Below are positions 8,170-15,420 of a stretch of 64,000 bases of DNA, piece after piece (position 1 is the stretch's first letter; the number at the start of each line of letters is the position of its first letter). A program made the position numbers and the translations under genes. Under the pieces are notes generated by a model. The model was given only the letters and a program-made list of their open reading frames with translations, made no database searches and was not told the DNA's origin. The stretch lies in contig NZ_VOBN01000001.1 in assembly GCF_008370045.1 (NCBI RefSeq), positions 248,001 to 312,000 on the forward strand, written 5' to 3'. Origin of the DNA: Pseudomonas sp. ANT_J12 (GTDB lineage Bacteria; Pseudomonadota; Gammaproteobacteria; Pseudomonadales; Pseudomonadaceae).

Positions 8170-9096
8170 TCAGGGACGATAGATAATCGCCGAGCCCCAC
8201 GACAGTCCCACCCCAAAGCCGCTCAGCGCAACGCGCTGCCAGTCAGAGTCCAGGACGTGTTTTTCCAGCAGCAGCGGAATACTCGACGACACGGTATTAC
8301 CGGTCTCGACCATGTCTTTGATGAACTTCTCCGGCTCGCCTTCGAAACGCCGGGCGACCGCATCGACAATTGCCGCGCTGCCCTGGTGAATGCAAAAGGC
8401 GTCGATGTCGTCAGCCTTGAGGCCTGACTCATCCAGCAGTTCATGCAGATGCGCCGGGACTTTGAGCAGCGCGAAATTGAAGACCTGGCGACCGTTCATG
8501 TAGAACACGCCATCGGTGACCTTCAAGTGCGGCGCGCCGGAACCGTCGGTGCCGAACTTGGCCTTGCCCAGTTGCCACGGCGCGCCCTCGCCCATCCAGG
8601 TCGCGGTGGCGGCATCGCCGAACAGCATGGTGGTGTTGCGATCTTCCGGGTCGACGATCTTGGAGTACGGATCGGCGGTGATCAGCAGGCCATTCTTCAG
8701 GCCCGTGGCTTCCATGAAGCCCTTGATCGCGTAGAGGCCGTAGACATAGCCCGAGCAGCCCAGGGAAATATCAAACGCGGCCACGTTGGTCGACAGGCCC
8801 AGCTTGTCCTGAACGATGGCGGCGGTGTGCGGCAGGCCTTCTTCGTCACCGTTCTGGGTCACGACGATCAGCACGTCGATGGCTTCACGTTTCAAATCGG
8901 GGTTGTTGGCGAACAGCGCGTTGGCTGCTTCGACACACAGGTCCGAGGTTTCCTGCTCAGCGTCTTTGCGCGGCAGGAAGGCCGAACCGATCTTGCCTAG
9001 GATGAACTCTTCATCCTTCTCGAATTTTGCACCTTGTGCGTAATTGTCCACGCCGGCTACAGGAACGTAGCTCGCAATGCTTTTTATGCCAATCAT
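8170..9096 (-). CDS. 3-oxoacyl-ACP synthase III (KAS III) homologue in glycosylation island
   Basis: KAS III enzymes condense acyl-CoA with malonyl-ACP. 308 residues from the ATG at 9096, with a GGGAAGCCGTA leader; a longer open frame upstream to 9207 lacks homology-like sequence. The catalytic triad is complete: Cys114 (ISLGCSGYVYG), His237 (FCIHQGSAA) and Asn267 (ETGNTVSSS). KAS III genes also occur in P. syringae and P. aeruginosa flagellar glycosylation islands, where an acyl side chain on the flagellin sugar is proposed. Here it stands between pseI and maf, with a hairpin on either side. It is therefore likely to make an acyl group for a flagellin sugar rather than to serve general fatty acid synthesis; that role is inferred. 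Confidence 0.88.
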   Translation of the reverse strand: MIGIKSIASYVPVAGVDNYAQGAKFEKDEEFILGKIGSAFLPRKDAEQETSDLCVEAANALFANNPDLKREAIDVLIVVTQNGDEEGLPHTAAIVQDKLGLSTNVAAFDISLGCSGYVYGLYAIKGFMEATGLKNGLLITADPYSKIVDPEDRNTTMLFGDAATATWMGEGAPWQLGKAKFGTDGSGAPHLKVTDGVFYMNGRQVFNFALLKVPAHLHELLDESGLKADDIDAFCIHQGSAAIVDAVARRFEGEPEKFIKDMVETGNTVSSSIPLLLEKHVLDSDWQRVALSGFGVGLSWGSAIIYRP

Positions 9097-9173
9097 TACG
9101 GCTTCCCAATAATAAACAGCCCAATACCACCGCTCGCAAGGATTCGAGGGGCGCCGACATACAAAGATTTTCA

Positions 9174-9192
9174 GCCGCCCGAAACGGGCGGC
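9174..9192 (-). terminator. Short GC-rich hairpin after pseI
   Basis: GCCGCCCG and CGGGCGGC form a perfect 8-bp stem around AAA, between pseI and the KAS III gene. Only a weak T-stretch follows on the minus strand (TGAAAATCTTTG), so it may weaken rather than stop transcription. Confidence 0.45.
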
Positions 9193-9325
9193 AGCGGGAA
9201 GCGTCAAGGGCTATCACTGGACCCGATAAAGGGCCAGGCGCCATCTCCCCGGTCAATACAATACAGTGAAGATGCGCGTTATGACTCACAGGTCACGCTA
9301 TTTTGCCGAATCAGCCCGACAAGGG

Positions 9326-10378
9326 TTATTCGACCAATGACCAGTCGAGCGCCGTTCCGCGCTTGATCGCCTGGCGGGCGCGGCGCCCCAGCAGGGTTTG
9401 CGCGTGTTTGGGCGCCAGCCCCAGGCCTGGGCGAATGGCCCGCAGATTGGCGGCGGTGAAGGGTTCACCGGCGGCCATGTCCTGAGTGACGTACAGCGAG
9501 CGTCGGTACACCAGCGACTTGCGCTCGGCCTCGGTCACGCCGTAATGCACATTCCCCATGGCCTGCCAGGCGCGCTCGGTTTCGATCACCAGGCTGGCCA
9601 GTTCCGCCGGCTCCAGGGAGAAACTGGCGTCGACCCCGCCAGCGCCACGGTCGAGGGTGAAGTGCTTTTCCACCACGGTCGCCCCGAGCGCCACCGCCGC
9701 GACCGACACACCAACGCCCATGGAGTGATCGGACAGCCCGACCTCACAACCAAACAATTCCCGCAGATGCGGGATGGTCCGCACATTGCTGTTGGCCGGG
9801 GTCGCCGGGTAGGTGCTGGTGCACTTGAGCAGCACCAGATCCTTGCAACCGGCCTCGCGGGCGGCGCGCACGGTTTCGTCGAGCTCGGCGATGCTGGCCA
9901 TGCCGGTGGAGATGATCAGCGGCTTGCCGGTCGCGGCCACACGGCGAATCAGCGGCAGATCAGTGTTTTCGAAACTGGCGATTTTGTAGGCCGGCACATC
10001 GAGGCTTTCGAGGAAGTCCACCGCTGTATCGTCGAACGGCGTCGAAAACGCCAACATGCCCAACGCCTTGGCGCGGGCGAAAATCGGCGCGTGCCACTCC
10101 CACGGCGTATGAGCCTTCTCGTACAGCGCGTACAACGAGGTGCCGGTCCACAGGCTGTTGGGGTCCTTGATGAAGAACTCGCCTTCATCGAGGTCCAGGG
10201 TCATGGTCTCGGCGGTGTAGGTTTGCAGTTTCAAGGCGTGGGCGCCGGCCTTGGCGGCGGCGTCGACGATTTGCAGCGCCACGTCCAGGGACTGGTTATG
10301 GTTGCCACTCATCTCGGCAATGATGAACGGCGGCGCATCGGCACCGATCAGGCGATCGCCAATCTTGAAACTAGTCAT
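9326..10378 (-). CDS. pseI: Pseudaminic acid synthase PseI
   Basis: Condenses 2,4-diacetamido-2,4,6-trideoxy-L-altrose with phosphoenolpyruvate to give pseudaminic acid. 350 residues, typical for the NeuB/PseI family. An N-terminal TIM-barrel NeuB domain (about 1-280; FIIAEMSGNHNQSLDVA, KLQTYTAETMT, STPFDDTAVDFLE, VVEKHFTLDR) is followed by a C-terminal SAF antifreeze-like domain (about 290-350; SLYVTQDMAAGE). The FIIAEMSGNH start is of the PseI rather than NeuB sialic-acid type. Its start overlaps the end of pseGH by eight bases, indicating one operon. Confidence 0.94.
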   Translation of the reverse strand: MTSFKIGDRLIGADAPPFIIAEMSGNHNQSLDVALQIVDAAAKAGAHALKLQTYTAETMTLDLDEGEFFIKDPNSLWTGTSLYALYEKAHTPWEWHAPIFARAKALGMLAFSTPFDDTAVDFLESLDVPAYKIASFENTDLPLIRRVAATGKPLIISTGMASIAELDETVRAAREAGCKDLVLLKCTSTYPATPANSNVRTIPHLRELFGCEVGLSDHSMGVGVSVAAVALGATVVEKHFTLDRGAGGVDASFSLEPAELASLVIETERAWQAMGNVHYGVTEAERKSLVYRRSLYVTQDMAAGEPFTAANLRAIRPGLGLAPKHAQTLLGRRARQAIKRGTALDWSLVE

Positions 10379-11876
10379 TTACGTGATCCTTCAATACGCG
10401 GGTGAACGCGCAAGCACTCTGGGTGAAACCGGCTTCGCGAAACAGGCTCAGCGACGGCTGGTTGGCGGGCAAGACTTGCGCGGTGATGCTTTGCAGTTGC
10501 GGCCAGCGGGCCTTCACGAAGGCTTCGCCCCGGGCCAGCAGCGCCCTGCCCCAGCCCAGCCCGAAACGGCCTTCGAACAGATAAATCGAAACTTCGGCGC
10601 TCAACCCATGAAGGTCATAACGCAGCGCCCCGACCGGGCCATCGCCGGCCTCGGCGATCAATAGCACGCGCTGCTCGTTGTCCAGACTTGCCGCCAGCCA
10701 CGCCTGGTGCGACGGCCAATCGAGGAGGCGGCTGTCCAGTGACCAGCGCCGTACCGCGTCGGCATTGCGTCCGTCGAACAACAATCGCGCGTCGTCGAGC
10801 GTCGCCTCGCGCAGCGGCAACACCGCACCGACCAGCGCGGTCGCCACTCGCTGCGCACCACGGCCATCGACCAACTGCCGGGAACGCTCGGCCAGGCTCT
10901 GGCGTAAACCCTGATTGCCCGCCACGAAACCGATGGCCTGGCGCAGTTGCTCGACGCTGACCTGCTCCCGGGCGCCGAGGAACACATGGGCCCCTGCAGT
11001 GGCCATGACCTCGCCATTGGCCTGCTGATTGTTCGACACGGCAATGCAAATCGTCGGCAGCCCCATGGCGGCGCGCTCCCAACTGGTGCCGCCACCGGCG
11101 CCGATAAACAGATCGGCCTCGGTCATCAACCGGTAAAAGTCGCTGACAAAACGGTGCAGGCGCCAATTCGGACGACCGGCCGCCAGCGCGTGCATTGCAT
11201 CCCAGGCCGGGTTGTCGGTACCGGCGACGAAGTCGACTTCCAGCGCTGCAAAGTCCATCAGCGCGAGCATGGCGTGATGGGTTTGCATCGCGACATCGAA
11301 GCCGCCGAAGTTCACCAGCACCCGTTTGGCCTGAGGTTTGATATCAATCGCCGGGCAGCAGAATTCATCGCGCAGCAGGGCGAAACGGGGTCCGAGCAAG
11401 GTCCGGCAATCGGGGCCAATCAGCCCGGCATAGGCCTGTGGCGTGCCCGACAGGTTCTGGTTCAGCAGCAAGTCGACGCTGTAGATGCGTGTCGCCAGAT
11501 CATCCACCGCCGCGATCCGTGGCGCCCAGCGGCGCGCTGCGGTCTGCCAGTGGTGATCGAGGCCATAGTGGTCGACGATGATCCAGTCGAACGACGCCTG
11601 GCTTTCCAGCAACACGCCCAGCGCGGCAATGTCTGCCTGCCACGGCAGCATCGATTCGATGGCTTGTTGCGGGTCTTCTTCGGGATAGCGCTCAGGTAGC
11701 GCGAAGGTTTCAAAGCCTTCGGCCGCCAGACTGTCGAGCCGATGCCCCGGCAACTTGCGGCAGGCAAACGCGACGTGCACGCCCTGCTTGCGCAAGGTCC
11801 GGGCCAGGGGCAGCAAGCGGGCGATATGGCCGCTGCCGATGGTCGGCGAGGCGTCGGCACGGATCAGCACTCTCAT
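10371..11876 (-). CDS. pseG: PseG-PseH fusion: UDP-sugar hydrolase plus N-acetyltransferase
   Basis: Two successive steps of pseudaminic acid synthesis in one 501-residue chain. Residues 1 to about 345 are PseG, which removes UDP from UDP-2,4-diacetamido-2,4,6-trideoxy-L-altrose (RADASPTIGSGHIARLLPLA at the start; GGFDVAMQTHH; FIGAGGGTSWERAAMGLPTI). Residues from about 350 to 501 are a GNAT acetyltransferase (LREATLDDARLLFDGRNAD; FGLGWGRALLARGEAF), the right type for PseH, which acetylates N-4. No separate pseH is present in the island, so this domain fills the gap. The order is inverted relative to chemistry, because PseH acts before PseG. Four-base ATGA overlap with pseF upstream. Confidence 0.9.
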   Translation of the reverse strand: MRVLIRADASPTIGSGHIARLLPLARTLRKQGVHVAFACRKLPGHRLDSLAAEGFETFALPERYPEEDPQQAIESMLPWQADIAALGVLLESQASFDWIIVDHYGLDHHWQTAARRWAPRIAAVDDLATRIYSVDLLLNQNLSGTPQAYAGLIGPDCRTLLGPRFALLRDEFCCPAIDIKPQAKRVLVNFGGFDVAMQTHHAMLALMDFAALEVDFVAGTDNPAWDAMHALAAGRPNWRLHRFVSDFYRLMTEADLFIGAGGGTSWERAAMGLPTICIAVSNNQQANGEVMATAGAHVFLGAREQVSVEQLRQAIGFVAGNQGLRQSLAERSRQLVDGRGAQRVATALVGAVLPLREATLDDARLLFDGRNADAVRRWSLDSRLLDWPSHQAWLAASLDNEQRVLLIAEAGDGPVGALRYDLHGLSAEVSIYLFEGRFGLGWGRALLARGEAFVKARWPQLQSITAQVLPANQPSLSLFREAGFTQSACAFTRVLKDHVND

Positions 11877-12574
11877 TGCAATTCCCCACCGGCCTTCAAC
11901 GCGGCATACAGGTACTCGGCGCGCTTCCAGTCTTCAGGTGTGTCGATGTCTTGCACCAGATAGCGCGGCAAGATCACCGGCAGGCTTTGCGTCGAATACA
12001 ACACCTCGCCCTGCAACCAGGCGCTGCGCCGCCCCCAATAAAACTGCCCGGCGTCCTGATAGGCCGGCGGCAGATCCTGAGAGCGCGTCTGGCGAAACTC
12101 GGGGTACAACGCGGTCAATGCGCCGTGATCGTCAAGGGTCAGCGCCCGCTGTACGGGAAAGGCGAAGTCGCACACCGAGAACGCAAAGGACTTGTCCGGG
12201 TGCTGCTCCAGCAACGCCAGGCCCTGTTGCAGAAACCGGATTTGCAGCAGCGGCGCCGTGGCATAGATGCAACAGGCGAAATCAAAATCCTGCGCCGGCA
12301 ACGCTTGCAAGGCGTGGGCAATCACCGCCGCCGTGCCGGTGAAGTCATCCGCCAGCGCCGCCGGCCGCATGAACGGCACCTGTGCACCACAGGCCCGGGC
12401 CAGCTCGGCGATGTCTTCATCGTCGGTGCTGACCACGACCTGGGCGAACAATCCCGAATCGAGGGCGGTTTTAATCGAGCGGGCAATCATCGGCACGCCG
12501 TCGAACGGCTTGAGGTTCTTGCGCGGTATGCGTTTGCTGCCACCGCGGGCCGGGATGATTGCGACGTTGTTCAC
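11873..12574 (-). CDS. pseF: CMP-pseudaminic acid cytidylyltransferase PseF
   Basis: Activates pseudaminic acid with CTP, the last step before transfer to flagellin. 233 residues. The N-terminal nucleotide-binding motif IIPARGGSKRIPRKN (residues 5-19) is diagnostic of CMP-sugar synthetases, and VVVSTDDEDIAELAR carries the metal-binding acidic residues. Length and the absence of an extra phosphatase domain fit PseF. Its ends overlap the methylase and pseGH genes by four bases each, so it is within a tightly coupled operon. Confidence 0.93.
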   Translation of the reverse strand: MNNVAIIPARGGSKRIPRKNLKPFDGVPMIARSIKTALDSGLFAQVVVSTDDEDIAELARACGAQVPFMRPAALADDFTGTAAVIAHALQALPAQDFDFACCIYATAPLLQIRFLQQGLALLEQHPDKSFAFSVCDFAFPVQRALTLDDHGALTALYPEFRQTRSQDLPPAYQDAGQFYWGRRSAWLQGEVLYSTQSLPVILPRYLVQDIDTPEDWKRAEYLYAALKAGGELQ

Positions 12575-13191
12575 GGGCGTTTTTCCAGAAGGAACCAGGT
12601 GATGTCGTCCACCGGGAATTGCGGGTCGCGATGGTAGCCGAACCCATAATCCAGCAGTTGCAGGTCAGCGTAACGATCGAGCATTTCACCGGCGAAATCA
12701 CGCTTGAACAATTTGCCGCTGTTACCGCGATACGACACCTCGACCGGCACCGGGTTGTAGTACTCGGCGATCAGGATGTACCGCTGGCTCAACTCATACA
12801 ATTGCGCATACGCGGCGGACAGCAGTTCCGGCGCCAGATGAATCAGCACGCCTTTGCTCAGGGTCAGCTCAAACGTGCGCTGACGGGGGAAATCGAACAG
12901 CGAACCGTGCCAGATCTCGGCGATCCCCAGCGCCTGGGCCTGGGCGCACGCGCTTTCATTGATCTCCACGCCGAACAGTTCCGATTGCGGCAACAGCTGA
13001 CGCAGGGCCTGCAAATTGTTGCCGGCATTGGTGCCCAACTCCAACAGGCTTTCGATGCGCCCGGCGCGGGTCAGCGCCTTGGCGAACAAGGCCAGGTTAG
13101 CCGCGACCAAGGGTTGCCCGACGTTGCGCTCGACGTACTGGTTGCCGAAATCGCCCTGCCAGAATTTTTCCTGTTCACTCAGCTCACGCAT
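12571..13191 (-). CDS. Pseudaminic acid biosynthesis-associated methylase
   Basis: SAM-dependent methyltransferase of the type found inside Pse clusters. 206 residues from the ATG at 13191 (GGGA seven bases upstream); an earlier ATG at 13212 is possible. The SAM-binding motif I is LLELGTNAGNNLQALRQL, with the acidic motif II FGVEINESA and motif IV-like LTLSKGVLIHLAPELL. The N-terminus EQEKFWQGDFGNQYVERN resembles the family of Pse-associated methylases. The methyl acceptor is unknown; a Pse precursor or its acyl group is inferred from context between pseC and pseF. Confidence 0.82.
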   Translation of the reverse strand: MRELSEQEKFWQGDFGNQYVERNVGQPLVAANLALFAKALTRAGRIESLLELGTNAGNNLQALRQLLPQSELFGVEINESACAQAQALGIAEIWHGSLFDFPRQRTFELTLSKGVLIHLAPELLSAAYAQLYELSQRYILIAEYYNPVPVEVSYRGNSGKLFKRDFAGEMLDRYADLQLLDYGFGYHRDPQFPVDDITWFLLEKRP

Positions 13192-13248
13192 TGCACATTC
13201 CCATCCGCTCATCACTAACACCGGGGTGTACACCCGTAGGGGTCGAGG

Positions 13249-14409
13249 TCATTGTTCGGTCAATCGTCGCAGTTGCTCGACCACGTAGTCCTGTTGTTCA
13301 TCGCTGAGCAACGGAAACAGCGGCAGGCTGATGGCCTCGGCGTAGTAACGTTCCGCTTCAGGAAAATCGCCTTCAGCAAACCCCAGATCACGGTAGTAGG
13401 GCTGCAAATGCACCGGAATGTAGTGCAGGTTTACGCCGATCCCCGCCGCTCGCAACCCTTCGAAGACCTGCCGATGGCTCAGGCTGATGCGATCCAGCTG
13501 CAAGCGCACCACATACAGGTGCCACGCCGATTCGGCCTCGGGTTGGGCGCTCGGCAAGGTCAACGGCAAGTACGCCAGCAAGCGGTCGTAACGCGCGGCC
13601 AGTTCCCGCCGACGCTCGATAAAGTCATCGAGTCTGTTGAGTTGCGACAGCCCAAGGGCCGCTTGCAAATCGGTGATCCGGTAATTGAAGCCCAGCTCCA
13701 CTTGCTGGTAATACCAGGGGCCGTGGCTGGGTTCGGTCATCTGCGCCGGGTCTCGGGTCATGCCGTGGCTGCGCAAGCGTTGCAGGCGCTCGGCGAGGTC
13801 CTGGCGATTGGTCAGGACCATGCCACCTTCGGCGCTGGTGATGATTTTCACCGGATGAAAACTGAACACCGTCATTGCCGCAAATTCACCGCAGCCCACC
13901 GGTCGCCCGGCATAGGCGGCGCCGACCGCGTGGGAGGCGTCTTCAATGACCGTGAAGCCGTAACGCTCGGCCAGTGCGGCGATCATCCGCATGTCGCAGC
14001 TCTGCCCGGAGAACGCCACCGCCACCAGCACTTTGGGCAGCGTGCCGTTATCCTGCGCCACTTCCAGTCTGGCTTTCAGGGCATAGGCGTCGAGGTTCCA
14101 GGTCAGCGGGTCGATGTCGACGAAGTCCACCTCGGCGCCGCAATAACGGCCGCAATTGGCCGACGCCAAAAAGGTATTGGGCGTGGTCCACAACCGATCG
14201 CCCGGCCCAAGCCCCGCCGCCAGGCAAGCGATGTGCAACGCCGCCGTGGCGTTACACACCGCCACCGCGAAATCGGCCTGGCAACGCTCGGCCATGGCCT
14301 GTTCGAAGCGCTCGACGGTCGGGCCCTGGGTCAGCCAGTCGGACTGCAACACCGCGACCACCGCGTCGATGTCGCTCTGATCCAGGCTTTGCCGACCATA
14401 GGGAATCAT
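13249..14409 (-). CDS. pseC: PseC aminotransferase (UDP-4-keto-6-deoxy-L-AltNAc aminotransferase)
   Basis: PLP enzyme of the DegT/DnrJ/EryC1 family that transaminates the PseB product with glutamate. 386 residues. PLP-binding signatures are VCNATAALHIACLAAGL (about 51-67), VIEDASHAVGA with Asp157, and the Schiff-base lysine Lys188 in FSFHPVKIITSAEGG. The HPVK motif is typical of PseC. It overlaps pseB upstream by four bases, as expected for successive steps. Confidence 0.94.
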   Translation of the reverse strand: MIPYGRQSLDQSDIDAVVAVLQSDWLTQGPTVERFEQAMAERCQADFAVAVCNATAALHIACLAAGLGPGDRLWTTPNTFLASANCGRYCGAEVDFVDIDPLTWNLDAYALKARLEVAQDNGTLPKVLVAVAFSGQSCDMRMIAALAERYGFTVIEDASHAVGAAYAGRPVGCGEFAAMTVFSFHPVKIITSAEGGMVLTNRQDLAERLQRLRSHGMTRDPAQMTEPSHGPWYYQQVELGFNYRITDLQAALGLSQLNRLDDFIERRRELAARYDRLLAYLPLTLPSAQPEAESAWHLYVVRLQLDRISLSHRQVFEGLRAAGIGVNLHYIPVHLQPYYRDLGFAEGDFPEAERYYAEAISLPLFPLLSDEQQDYVVEQLRRLTEQ

Positions 14410-15407
14410 GCCGGCAGCTCCGCGTGCAGATCGGCGATCTGGCTGACCGTGAGGTAATGCGGGTTGGTGTCGGAGCGGTACTCGAAGTCTTCGCTCACCG
14501 GTTTGCCCTGCTCGCCCAGTTTGTCCACGGCAAAATCCACGTCGACGCTGGTGAAGCGGATCGACGGCTGGATGGTGTAGTGATCGGCGAACTCCAGGGT
14601 CATCCGTGCATCGTCCAGCGGCACCATCAGTTCATGGAGTTTTTCCCCCGGACGAATCCCCACGTGTTTGTGCGGCAAGTGCTCGGCCATGCCCAGCGCC
14701 AGATCGACGATGCGAATCGACGGGATCTTGGGCACGAACACTTCACCGCCGTGCATCCGGGCAAAGCTGTCGAGCACGAACTGCACACCGTGGTCGAGGG
14801 TGATCCAGAAGCGCGTCATGCGCTCGTCGGTGATCGGAAGTTCGGTGGCGCCTTCGTTGATCAGCTTGCTGAAAAACGGCACCACCGAGCCCCGCGAGCC
14901 GGCCACGTTGCCGTAGCGCACCACGGCAAACCGGGTCTGTTGCTCGCCGGCAATGTTGTTGGCGGCCACGAACAGTTTGTCCGACAGCAACTTGGTCGCA
15001 CCGTACAGGTTGATCGGGCTGGCCGCCTTGTCGGTGGACAGCGCGACCACTTGCTTGACGCCGTTGTCGATGGCGGCGGCAATGATGTTTTCCGCGCCGT
15101 TGACGTTGGTCCGAATGCATTCGGTCGGGTTGTATTCGGCGGCCGGCACTTGCTTGAGGGCTGCGGCATGCACCACGTAATCGATGCCGCGCATGGCCTG
15201 GCGCAAACGCTCGGCATCGCGCACATCACCGAGGAAGTAGCGCATGCAGGGTGCGTTGAACGTCTGCTGCATCTCGTACTGCTTGAGCTCGTCGCGGGAG
15301 AACACCACCACCCGCTTGGGCTGGTATTGCTCCAGCAAGCGGCGGATGAAATTGCGCCCGAACGAACCGGTGCCGCCCGAGATGAAAATCGATTTACCGT
15401 TGAACAT
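14406..15407 (-). CDS. pseB: PseB UDP-GlcNAc 4,6-dehydratase (5-inverting)
   Basis: First committed enzyme of pseudaminic acid synthesis; converts UDP-GlcNAc to UDP-2-acetamido-2,6-dideoxy-L-arabino-hexos-4-ulose. 333 residues, standard length. NAD(P)-binding GGTGSFG is at 11-17, the catalytic region STDKAASPINLYGATK is at 124-139 with Tyr135 and Lys139, and Asp126/Lys127 fit the inverting dehydratase family. It starts 13 bases after the end of the 974-aa glycosyltransferase gene and is followed by pseC with overlap. Confidence 0.95.
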   Translation of the reverse strand: MFNGKSIFISGGTGSFGRNFIRRLLEQYQPKRVVVFSRDELKQYEMQQTFNAPCMRYFLGDVRDAERLRQAMRGIDYVVHAAALKQVPAAEYNPTECIRTNVNGAENIIAAAIDNGVKQVVALSTDKAASPINLYGATKLLSDKLFVAANNIAGEQQTRFAVVRYGNVAGSRGSVVPFFSKLINEGATELPITDERMTRFWITLDHGVQFVLDSFARMHGGEVFVPKIPSIRIVDLALGMAEHLPHKHVGIRPGEKLHELMVPLDDARMTLEFADHYTIQPSIRFTSVDVDFAVDKLGEQGKPVSEDFEYRSDTNPHYLTVSQIADLHAELPA

Positions 15408-15420
15408 GCCGTGAATCCTT

